Positions 54,987 through 64,000 of a stretch of DNA of 64,000 nt are shown here, piece after piece. The position numbers were made by a program, and so were the translations under genes. This DNA is from Tulasnella sp. 424. Its lineage: Eukaryota; Basidiomycota; Agaricomycetes; Cantharellales; Tulasnellaceae. The stretch spans positions 62,001 through 126,000 of the forward strand of contig WSUB01000072.1 in NCBI GenBank assembly GCA_019633425.1. Reading direction: 5' to 3'. Under the pieces are notes generated by a model. That model saw nothing but the letters and a program-made list of their open reading frames with translations. It searched no databases and was not told the origin of the DNA. Position 1 is the stretch's first letter. Each line of letters starts with the position of its first letter.

Positions 54987-57598
54987 CTAAACTTCTCCAG
55001 TCTGCGGCCTTCCTTCGAACTAAACGGAGTCGACCTCCAGTCAGTAATAGGTCCACAAAAATAAGCAAAAGGTTCACTCACTGCCTCGAAGGCTTCTGGG
55101 CAATTCTTGACGCCAGCGTCCAAGTCTAACCGATAACAGACGAACAACGCATCCGCAGCATCTTTTCCAAGGCCTAGGGCGAAGCTGATCGTCATGAAGG
55201 TCACACCACCGGTCAAGAGGGCCATCAGCGCGGCGTTCAGGGTTGGAGCTCCAGAATGTGCCGCGTAAACGAATCCACCAATGGCGGTGACGACCGAAAT
55301 CGAAAGTGAGGATAGACTCAAGAGGAATGAAAGAAGGGAATCTAAAAGGAGTGGGGTAAGTCAATGTCGGACACCGGCAATCTGAGGATAAAAAACGTAC
55401 AGTCCATTGCTTTCGTAGCCTTGCCTTTCGCGTGCTTTCCACCAGGGCTGAGAAGCTCCCTCGCCTTACGGGATCCGCTCCAGAAGGGCTCTCCAGTCAA
55501 GCCGATATACGTGAGAGTCTGGCTGCTCAACGTTTCGAAAATCGCGATCAAACTGGCCACCCACTCGAAGGGATGCAAGGGTGCGAGGAACTGTAGTTGA
55601 GGCGGAGTGGAGATCCGTCGCAGGTTGCGGAGGATGAAGATCGAGGATTGGGTAAAAGTCAAAACCAATGTTGCGACGCAGATTGACCCCAGCGAGGCGC
55701 CGTGTGCACGGGCAAACGCCGCTTCTGTTACTGCCATGGGTGGTTTGCGAGCAGGCTCGGGGTCACCCCTATATGCAAGACCCTCGGTAAGTGCTTAGTT
55801 CTTCTAAGTCGAAAGAACCGTTCTTACCTTGTGAAGTACCAATTCCCAACAACCCCACTTACGGCAACGCGCAAAGCTCCGCGAACGACACCCCAGCTCC
55901 AGATCCAGACGACTGTGGCCAAGAAAGCCAACCAACCAGCGTATCCACGAACGTGCCATGACTGATCTGATGGTTTCTTGGAATAATATCCAATGAGAGT
56001 GAGTCGTAGGATCAAGGAGAGGAAAGGTATTGAGGCGACAAGGGCGGCGAAAAGAAGGCAGAGGGACAAGCCGAGTAGAGGTAGATTTTCAAGGACAACT
56101 GCCATCGAGAGTTCGACGACCGCGACGGTTCGGAGCAGGGCCTTGTGGCGGTAGTAAAGGGACCGAGCGGAAAGGATCGAAAATGCCAAGGGAACAAGGG
56201 AGAACAATCGAAGTCTGGAAATTCGAAAGAGGAAAAAGTTAGCAAACTTCCTTGCCCACCCATTTGCCCACTCGTCACTCACCCAACTGTTTCACCCCAA
56301 GTTTGTGGTGGATCACTTGACGATGGGAAGCTTCCAGCAAACGACCACGCTGCGCCAACGAACAATGCAGCGGGTATAGCTACTCCAGTGGAAAGCAAAA
56401 TTGGGCGGACTGCGTAACGCAGTAATCTGTTGTCAATAGCGCAGCATCGACGTCAGTACAGAGGGTAACACAGCGATAGAGAGTGTTTACTCACACAAGA
56501 TGCGCATAAGATAATGCCGAGCTCAGTAGAACAACGGTCGTGAGTAATGGAATGGCGGAAGTGATAGTGGAGTATGGGGATGGGGCTTTGTCGGGGTTTG
56601 ATGGCTTTGAAGGAGAAACCTGTCCATAAAAGTCATCAGTGAACGACTCTACCATCGGAGGGCAATACACGAAAGGCGATTCTCACAGTGACGAATAACA
56701 CGATAATGGATCCAAGACCACATATCAACAATGAGGAACACCAAAGCGCTGTCCAGACAGAATCATTGTACTTCCGCCCTGGAAGAGCCCGCTGTGGATC
56801 TGGCAAGTTGAACAGGGTCCTCGAAACACCATCTCTAGGCAATAAAGATTCTTGTAAAGTTGTGCGGCCGAATGGTGGTGGAGGTCTGCGGTCGTCTAAG
56901 AATGCCGGTGGCTCGGATGAATCTGACTCTTCGGAAGTCCGGTGCGATGTCGGCAGCGAAGAGTCCGAGAATGAATCTTCTTCCCCTGATGAGCGAGGTG
57001 AATCAACTTGGTAAGGCTGTGGTCCTCGTCGCGACGACGGCGGTGGTTTGGAGGGGGATTGAGTTCGGGAGACGGAGAAGTGAGCGAGCCACCCCTGCGC
57101 TGGGGCCTTGCGCGTCGGGGGACCGTTCGGCTTCGGCTGTGGTGGTGATCGCGACCCAGATGCTATTAGGGGTATCGAATCGACGTTCTTGTGCAAGTCG
57201 AGCTCCTCCTCCAAGTCTGCATCGTCCAGGTAGGGGTCATCCGAGGGCTTCTTCTCCGCTCGCGGCTTGTGTTGAGAAGAGGGGCCGGGTTGGCCATATT
57301 GGTCGTTATCGTAATCCTCCTCCTCTCCTGTAGCTCGGAGAGCGCTGCCAGCACTTCCTGTGAGCCGTGGATATCCATCATCGTCGACCTCGGTTGCTTC
57401 CGCTGCTGGGTGGTGGCGGTGGATGGAGTCGCGTGGTAAGGAGTCCTTGGAGTCGGCCAGGTGGGATCCACCGTCTGTTGCTGAAAAGAATAGTCGTTCG
57501 GGCGTCTCGCTTTCTGGATATAAAGAGCGATTGATGTTGTTGGTAGCGGTGTTGATGAAGTGACTTGCGTACACTGAGAATGCGTTTGGGCGTGCCAT
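54987..57598 (-). CDS. PNS1: Choline transporter-like protein, Pns1/SLC44 family
   Basis: A plasma-membrane protein of the CTL family; choline transport is shown for animal members, while yeast Pns1 has no clear substrate. The start MARPNAFSVYASHF (57598) opens about 240 hydrophilic Ser/Pro/Asp-rich residues. The first membrane segment is WTALWCSSLLICGLGSIIVL. About nine more follow across exons, including LFSLVPLAFSILSARSLYYR, LTLIGYYSKKPSDQSW and GWLAFLATVVWIWSWGVV. Then come FEWVASLIAIFETLSSQTLTYIGLTGEPFW, here in two pieces, and the family hallmark LFVCYRLDLDAG. It probably ends FEGRPQTGEV, using acceptor CCGTTTAG; the nearer acceptor GGAG is too close to the branch site. A longer start at 57715 is possible but would fill the shared promoter. 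Confidence 0.85.
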
Positions 57599-57774
57599 TG
57601 GTGTCGGTAGCACTTGGGATGGTGTAAGGTGGGGGGAGCAAGAGGTGGGATGCGCAATCCTCCCAAAGGAACCACGGGGATAAGCGCCTCTAAGCGGCTT
57701 TCCCTCGCTCACCATTCAACTGCCACCACCGCGAGCGGCGAGCGACAACGACAACGACTTTTTTCCTCCCAACG
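57599..57774. promoter_or_regulatory. 176-bp divergent promoter of PNS1 and the HHCC-finger gene
   Basis: The region between the two divergent ATGs. Pyrimidine-rich blocks lie just before 57775. No specific site was recognised. Confidence 0.5.
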
Positions 57775-59025
57775 ATGGCGTATCAACCACCACCAGGCGG
57801 AATCCCACCATATTACTCTTATTACAACCCACAACAGCTTTACTACCCATATGCGTACAGCTATCCTTATGGCCACCCGGGCATGGCCTACATGCAACCT
57901 CCGCCAATAGACCCTTCACTCCTTTCTGGCAACCCAAATGCTCAACAACAAACCAGTACGTCGACTGCTCAAAATCAGCTTGTACCTCAACAAGCTTCCC
58001 CTACCGCTTCAGAGGCCTCGGACCGCGGAGACCTAGACGACGAAACGGACGACGACCACCCTCGTTTTGCCCTTCATCCTGTGCCTCAACCACCTAAGGC
58101 CCCCAAATCCGCTTCTTCGAAAAAATCCAAGTCTGCCAGTGAACCGGCCTCAGACATTGGGTTCGGAGAGGAGGTGGACGATGGCGACCCAAACGTTCCA
58201 GGGAGCAGCAAACCACGCAAAACTACAGGAGGCAAAACCCCAAAGACGAACTACGTCAGCTCTAATGGCACACCTCGCGTTCGAGTACCAGGTCCTATAG
58301 GTCCAGTCACGGGAGCTCCAACCGATGAACAAAGTGGCGATATGGATGCCAGCGAATTCGTTTCGCCCGTCAGAGCCCTCAACCACATCGATCTGGACCT
58401 TTTCCCATCCAAAGCGGTCTTCGAAAACATATTATACACGTATCAGTCCAACCTAAGTGCTCGCAAACGCAACAAAGCTCTCATTTCACGGCGAGCATAC
58501 GCAGAGATCCAAAAGACACTGGTGGAGATACGGGATGCGAGATGTAGAAGGGGGACAGCTCAATATCGGTTCTGGGTTAAGAAGATGTTTGGGTTGATCG
58601 ACTTTTATGGGCACGACGTGGTGGGACATCAAGGAAAACCTGTGGCTATCCGCGAAGACATCTACGACATCCTTGTCCACTGTCATGACCAATGCGACCA
58701 CGGCGGGCGAGACAGGACAGTCGAGGTTGTGAAAGACTTCTACGTACGTACATCTAGCTTTCTTTTAGTCGTCAGTCAATCTTACATACCACAACGATGG
58801 CAGCGTTGGATTCCAAAGGTCATCATCGGTGAATTTGTTAAGCACTGTCCTGGATGCAACTTGAAGCGCGCTACGGTCAAGTCTGAGGCATCCAAGATGC
58901 CGCTTTATGATCTTGCGGATATCGATGCCATGGAGCCTATGGAACCTGACGAGGACGACGAGATGGGTGCTGCCGCCGACGGGGGAAAGGGACCGGATGA
59001 TGACGATGACGACGACGTGGATTGA
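57775..59025 (+). CDS. Protein with integrase-type HHCC zinc finger
   Basis: The N-terminus is Pro/Tyr-rich (YYSYYNPQQLYYPYAYSYPY), then Ser/Asp-rich. The conserved part has a helical region (RALNHIDLDLFPSK, RRAYAEIQKTLVEIRD, FWVKKMFGLIDFYG), then a zinc-binding motif: HDQCDHGGRDRTVEVVKDFY, RWIPKVIIGEFVKHCPGCNLKR given here as RWIPKVIIGEFVK and HCPGCNLKR. The two His and CxxC, with the Tyr-Trp spacing, match the integrase H2C2 finger of retroelements, but no catalytic DDE domain follows, so this looks like a host gene using that finger. An intron at 58744-58803 (GTACGT to GGCAG) restores the FY-RW junction; it is 60 nt and has no stop, so reading through is possible. The tail is acidic. Function unknown. 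Confidence 0.75.
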   Translation: MAYQPPPGGIPPYYSYYNPQQLYYPYAYSYPYGHPGMAYMQPPPIDPSLLSGNPNAQQQTSTSTAQNQLVPQQASPTASEASDRGDLDDETDDDHPRFALHPVPQPPKAPKSASSKKSKSASEPASDIGFGEEVDDGDPNVPGSSKPRKTTGGKTPKTNYVSSNGTPRVRVPGPIGPVTGAPTDEQSGDMDASEFVSPVRALNHIDLDLFPSKAVFENILYTYQSNLSARKRNKALISRRAYAEIQKTLVEIRDARCRRGTAQYRFWVKKMFGLIDFYGHDVVGHQGKPVAIREDIYDILVHCHDQCDHGGRDRTVEVVKDFYVRTSSFLLVVSQSYIPQRWQRWIPKVIIGEFVKHCPGCNLKRATVKSEASKMPLYDLADIDAMEPMEPDEDDEMGAAADGGKGPDDDDDDDVD

Positions 59026-59390
59026 GGTTCTTTCGACGTATGATCTCTGGACTCTCTGTACTTGTACTACTCGGCTTGCTGCCTAGTCTATCCTTATGCG
59101 TGTTACGTAATCGAGCAAAGCGAATGAACGGAGTCCGGAATTTTGCGCTCAAGACTTGCAAGTTCACAATGTCATCTTCCCGTGGCAAGTGGGGGCAAAG
59201 TTATCGGAGCACGATGGGACGCAACGTGTTATTGTCTTTCGTGCTACGGCCGGAGTTCGCAGGTGTCAAGTTCTCTTGGACGCTGGCGAAGTGAAACGTC
59301 GGAATGCGGACGAGCATGAACAAAATTCCAGTAGGATGTTATGCGTATGACATTAAGTCGACGGAGACAACAAATAAACGTCTAACGTGT
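59026..59390. other. Intergenic between the HHCC-finger gene and ATP15
   Basis: About 365 bp between two convergent stops. Presumed 3' UTRs; nothing else seen. Confidence 0.4.
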
Positions 59391-59723
59391 TCACGAGTCC
59401 GCTTTTGGTGCGTTGAAGGGGATCTGAAGATTGTTCCGTCATTACCCGGCCCGTCTCAGCACGCAACAGTACGCAGAGACACATACCTGGTTGCCACCTT
59501 GTCCGTTCTCCCACTTCTGGTACTTGAGAATGGTATCACCGCGCTTTTCGGCCTTTAGTCGCTCAGCTTCGACGAGAGACTGACGAACGGCTCGTGCAGC
59601 AATCTGGGAATATTTGTTGAAGCTGCAGAAATAGGCCGAGAATCCAAAAGTCAGTCCACAGTGGAACCGACTATCAAAAACGACGACCTACGTGAAGTGT
59701 TGACGCCAAATAGCACCCGACAT
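59391..59723 (-). CDS. ATP15: ATP synthase subunit epsilon, mitochondrial
   Basis: A small subunit of the F1 central stalk. Three exons (59692-59723, 59487-59622, 59391-59423) give 66 residues in phase, the normal length. It starts MSGAIWRQHFT, continues FNKYSQIAARAVRQSLVEAERLKAEKRGDTIL in pieces FNKYSQIAARAVRQSL and KAEKRGDTILKYQKWENG, and ends IPFNAPKADS. The SxWRxxFTxNKY start and the KWENGxxG motif are diagnostic of fungal epsilon subunits. There is no cleaved presequence, as usual for this protein. It diverges from the SCYL2-like gene with 232 bp between starts. Confidence 0.93.
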
Positions 59724-59955
59724 TGTAGCAGAATTAGGATTGAGGGAGAGAGCGAGGAACGGTGAGTGGGAGAGATTGAAGGGACTGGTTGCAAACGAAA
59801 CTACTGTGTCTGATTGGTTGTGTTTGTCTACCCGAGCAGCAAAAGCCGCCACCGAATCGCAGCAACCACTGTCTCTCGCCCCCAGCTGCGTGTCACCCTC
59901 CTCTCTCTTCACGCTATAAACCCATCCAAGCCTTCCCAAGGAATTTGGAGCCACG
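59724..59955. promoter_or_regulatory. 232-bp divergent promoter of ATP15 and the SCYL2-like gene
   Basis: The region between two divergent starts. No motif was recognised. Confidence 0.5.
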
Positions 59956-62900
59956 ATGCTACAAGCAGCAACAGCTTGGTTCTCCTCCTCACAAATCCTT
60001 CAAAATTACACAATCGCGACGCCAGGAAACGCAACGGCGATCTCCTCAACCTCTCCGGCTCCATCAGCAACGGGAACCCCTTCTCCAATCTCGGTAGCAG
60101 CTCCATTTACCGTCGGACCGTGGAAAGTGCAAGAAGCGTATCATAAGACTACCCAGAAGAGAGCCAGCATATGGACCTGCGACAAACGCAGTACCGAAAT
60201 GGAGCGGATTGGCGCTGGCGGAAAGGAAATGGTCATCGAGGCTTTGAAGGCTGAGGTATGCTCGATCTGGAGGTCTAAATCCATTTGTCTCTTAGCTTTT
60301 TGGCTTGCATAGGCATCGGCCCTTCGCCGACTGCGGCACCCTTGCATTCTCGGTGAGTCTATTTCGGGATTCATCCGCCAAGCGGAGCAGCTAAAGAAGG
60401 ACTTTGTTCAAAGAAATGGTTGAACCGCTAGAAGAGACGCGGTAAGTCTCGACCTGGTCTCTCTCATCATCAGATGAACTGACTGACATTCGTCGCGTGA
60501 GCCAGATCAGAGCTAATCTTCGCGACCGAGCTTGTGTTGTCGTCCCTCAGTCTCGCCATTCACAATCAAGGCTCATCGTCAAGCAGCTCATCGCGGAACG
60601 CTGCCCTTGAATTAGACGAGATTGAAGTGAGCCATCTCTCAGGAGGCCGTGTCGCGATGGATGACTGACAGGAGTGGCCATCTAGATCCAAAAAGGAATA
60701 CTTCAACTCACCAAAGGCCTTGCCTTCTTGCATCAATCTGCACGCTTGGTCCATTCGAACCTCAAGATAGAGTCAGTCGTCCTTAACTCTCTAGTGAGCC
60801 CCAACCCCGTTGAATCCCGAGAGACCCCGATGTTGATCCGACCGGTCTGCGCAGGGAGACTGGAAGCTTTGCGGGCTGGGTCTCACCATCCCCTTCATGA
60901 ATGAAGAGGGCAAGCCCACTCCATGGGAGTTCCCTGCATTCGACAACCGCCTCCCATATTACATCCAGCGTTCGTTTGACTACATGGCTCCAGAGTACGC
61001 CTTGGAAGAACAAATTGCCCCAGCTTCGGACTTCTACAGTTTGGGCTGCATCATTTACGCTGTGCATGCAAAAGGGGAGCCGCCATTCCGAAATCGAGGG
61101 AACCTTGGCACGCTACGATCCAATGTTGGTCGACTTGAAGGTGGAGGCGGCGTTCGGGGGATGGAGGCCTGGGACCAAGACGTCCGCTGTAGGTCTCAGA
61201 CACACGCACCCACTTTGCTTGAAACTCATGAATCTTTTATCCTAGCACTGGTTAACGGGCTTGTCACCGCCAAAACCCACAATCGACTCACTGCACAAAC
61301 CCTTCCGACCCATTCTTACTTTTCTTCTTTGGCCATTTCCACCCTCAATTTCCTAGACCGATCGAACTTTTCTTCAAAGTCGCGAGAGGAGAAAATCGCT
61401 TTCATGAAAGGGTTGACGACCGTGCTTCCGCGGTTCTCGGAAGGGATGAAGCGGAGGAAAATACTACCTAGTCTTCTCGAAGAGGTAGGTCTAAACGGGA
61501 CGTATTCCACTCGACGCAACTCTAAGCATTGGCTTCTACTGTTTTCCACAGATGAAAGACCCGCTTCTTCTTTCGTCCATTTTACCGAATGTGTTTGTCA
61601 TCTGTTCAACCTTAGACCCAACCCAATTCCAAGCTCTTGTCCTACCATCACTCAAACCTTTGTTCGCAATCAAGGACCCACCCATCGTCATGATGGTACT
61701 GCTAGAGAACTTGGAGATGCTTCAAAACAAGACTAGTAAACAGTGTTTCAAAACGGGTTAGTCCACCTTGTTAATTTCTCGCATGGCAACCATAGATCGC
61801 TGACGTCAAAGTTCTGGTGTATAGACGTCCTGCCACTTGTTTACAATGCACTGGAAAGCGAACATGCCGCTGTTCAGGAACGGGCGCTGGCCATTGTGCC
61901 ATTGCTGTGTGAGACCATCGATTATGCCGAGGTTCAAAGCGTCATGTTCCCTCGCGTTGCGGTAAGAATGCTTCTTGGGCAGTCTGTCCAAAAAGGGTTC
62001 TCTGATGGAATGATATCTTCTAGCTGGTCTTCACCAAAACTCGCATTCTCAGCGTCAAAGTCAGCACCCTAACCTGCTTTGTTAGCATGATCAAGACACT
62101 TGATCAGGTTGGTTTATCTATTTTCAATTTATATTAACACCTAGTAAAGCGAATGCTCTATTTCACAGACCAGTCTTACTCAGAAGCTCGTTCCCCTTTT
62201 GGCGAAGATTCGAACGAAAGGTATGAGCACGGTCAAAGTAAACTACTACGAGTTGCAGTACTGAACAGTATACACAGAACCTGCTGTTATGATGGCCACC
62301 CTTCAGGTGCATGAGGCGATGGGACTAAAAGTTGAGCGAGAGGCCGTCGCGACTCTCGTTCTTCCTCAACTTTGGGCTATGTGTGTTGGGCCGATGTTGA
62401 ACGTTGAACAGTTCGGCAAGTTCATGCAGTAAGTTATCGCGATTTCGCAAGGACTCGCTGTCAGGAGCTAAGCGCTCTTCGATTGCATCTAGGGTTATCA
62501 AGGTGCTCGGTGACCGAATCGAAAAAGAGCACAGCCAATATCTCCGCGACTCCCAGCGAGTGGAAGATAAAAGTGCGGTGGCAGCTTCTAATGGCATTCC
62601 CTCAATCACAAGTGGCCCAGTTGACTTTGAGAGCCTCGTTGGAGGCGGAAGGTCTTCAGGTCTTAGTGCTGCAAGCTCCCCGGGCGTGAATGGCGGGACC
62701 CCGGCTCCCGCAAAGAGTTGGGAGGACGACGTGTGGGGAAATATGCTCAACGGGAATGAGGTAGGAGATGCTCTAATTGTTTGAAGAATGCTACTGACAG
62801 GACATTCCCACTTTCTAGTCTCCAAATCCTGGCGGTTCCGCTCGTAATTCTTTCTCAATGACGCCCACACCACGCACTCAGTCCCCCGCAATACCCTCTG

Positions 62901-63535
62901 GAGGTACCCTTCGCCCGACAGCACCATCAACAACGTTAAGAACCAGCACCAACCAGTCTACTCTACCTTCGGTTCGGGCGCTTGGAGCGAAGCCACTGCA
63001 CGTCACAACTCTGCAAAACGCTACGAGGGCAGTTTCTACGCCACCCTTGTCTCCACCCCAGCAACTTCAACCAACCACGTTCATCTCGAGGCCTCCTCCT
63101 CAGCAATCAACTTCACTGTTTTCTGCCCCACCTACCACGACATCCACTCCTGTATTCACGCCACTACAGCCAAAACCGATGGGCGGTTCGTCTTTCAGTT
63201 CAATGGCCCCGCCTCAACAACAGCAGTCATCCAAACCAAACTACAACATCGTCCTCCCACCAGCCTCCAATGTCTCAAGTACTAGTGGAATGGGCTCCGC
63301 CATGTCTTCGTTCGGATCCGGATTCCCACCCCCACTGCAACCTCAAACTCAGAATCCGCCCCCATTATCGTTCACCTCACGACCACCAATGCAGCCACAG
63401 CAGCCTTCGTTCCCTCCACCTCAGATGGGCATGGGTATGGGGCTTTTGCAACCGAGCAAGGCGCCACAGCCCGCTTGGGGAGGTGGAACTGGGCAAAAGA
63501 ATGCTGCTTTGTCTGACTTTGATCCACTGCTATAA
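59956..63535 (+). CDS. SCY1-like pseudokinase (SCYL2 type)
   Basis: SCYL2-type proteins bind clathrin and AP complexes and act in trans-Golgi/endosome traffic. The N-terminal kinase-like domain shows WKVQEAYHKTTQKRASIWTCDK, RRLRHPCILEMVEPLEE, FATELVLSSLSLAIHNQ, LAFLHQSARLVHSNLKIE and GDWKLCGLGLTIPF, then DYMAPEYAL and SDFYSLGCIIYAV. The catalytic HRD is HSN and DFG is CGL, so it should be inactive, as in the family. HEAT-like repeats follow (NALESEHAAVQERALAIVPLL, KLVPLLAKIR). A Ser/Pro/Gln-rich tail contains FDPLL at the very end, a possible clathrin box. About ten introns, all short with good sites. Confidence 0.88.
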
Positions 63536-63600
63536 CCTGCCCACGTAGACATCATCTGTGAAAGATGTACTCTATATCTAGACTAAAACATATTAATCCG

Positions 63601-64000
63601 TCATGGTCGCTTCTCGGACGGTCCTACAACGACGACACTTCCATCTATGTGCGATTCGAAGCTTTCTCGACCGCTCGTTAAGCCGCTTCCAACTTCACCG
63701 TCCGTTTCTATCTCAATCTCCCCCCTGAAACCAGATTTCACCGTTTCCTTGCACCTCAGACACTCCCAGCCTGGATCACCGTCTTCGTGTGCACGAAGCA
63801 TGCGAACTGTCAGACACGAGTAGCAGTACTCGTGCCCGCATGACGTCCGATAAGGTATGGTGATTGGGTATGTTGGGACGCCGTCGCTTGACAAGGAAAG
63901 GGAAGGTACAGAACCCCCCGTTTGCAATGTTGGCGATGCCGATGCTGTGGGAGATGAGGCGTCCTCTGCGCAAATGGCGCAGCAGTCTTCCGGAAGAGAA
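63601..64000 (-). CDS. PEX2: PEX2-like peroxisomal RING protein, C-terminal part (cut by window edge)
   Basis: The frame is open from the right edge to the stop at 63601. It shows PEDCCAICAED, a Ser/Thr/Pro-rich loop, TSCGHEYCYSC, and WECLRCKE: a C3HC4-type RING with a long first loop. The C-terminal position of the RING and its sequence suit Pex2, one of three peroxisomal RING ligases that recycle the import receptor Pex5. The membrane part would lie beyond the window, so another RING family cannot be excluded. It ends GPSEKRP and converges with the SCYL2-like gene. Confidence 0.65.
   Translation of the reverse strand, partial: SLPEDCCAICAEDASSPTASASPTLQTGGSVPSLSLSSDGVPTYPITIPYRTSCGHEYCYSCLTVRMLRAHEDGDPGWECLRCKETVKSGFRGEIEIETDGEVGSGLTSGRESFESHIDGSVVVVGPSEKRP

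Noticed and set aside
1..64000. tRNA, rRNA, CRISPR arrays, bacterial operon signals
   Set aside because: No clear tRNA B-box with a foldable partner, no rRNA sequence and no regularly spaced repeats were seen. Gene structure is eukaryotic throughout.

Overview
The window is nuclear DNA of a filamentous basidiomycete, most likely an Agaricomycete. Genes are dense and on both strands. They are cut by many short introns of about 44-85 nt with GTRNGY donors and CTRAY-like branch sites. The families present (DUF6533 membrane proteins, expanded F-box genes, HGDLKP-type kinases, fungal RNase T2, Pns1) are typical of that group. I cannot resolve the order or species. I see no tRNA, rRNA, CRISPR or intact transposon.

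Bases 1 to about 21,240 form a paralog-rich accessory half. Two tandem copies of a kinase gene lie head to tail; the left copy runs off the window edge. Next come a mitochondrial aminopeptidase (ICP55) with two tiny uncertain neighbours, a DUF6533 membrane protein, three F-box-like genes (the middle one apparently decaying), and a second DUF6533 gene homologous to the first along its whole length.

Bases 21,560 to 47,411 are a compact housekeeping block: SKI8, VPS41, DBP8, U1-C, LSM3, SUA5, a secreted RNase T2, a JmjN/JmjC/ePHD histone demethylase, an importin-11/KAP120-type karyopherin, an unknown Cys-motif protein and an NCBP3-like cap-binding protein. Several of these act on RNA (SKI8, DBP8, U1-C, LSM3, NCBP3-like). 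U1-C and LSM3 start only 89 bp apart on opposite strands. VPS41 and DBP8 start 102 bp apart.

Bases 47,412 to 52,252 hold no gene I can support. From 52,253 to the right edge a second conserved block carries dephospho-CoA kinase, RPN8, a Pns1/SLC44 transporter, a protein with an integrase-type HHCC zinc finger, ATP synthase epsilon, an SCYL2-like pseudokinase and a PEX2-like RING protein cut by the window end.

The most striking feature is extreme exon structure. Reading frames conserved across families can only be rebuilt with two separate 2-nt microexons (RNase T2 and the second DUF6533 gene), a 7-nt and a 13-nt microexon in ICP55, a first coding exon in SKI8 that is only the ATG, and two GC-AG introns (LSM3, SKI8). 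These models rest on reading frame, splice motifs and family consensus; no transcript data were available.
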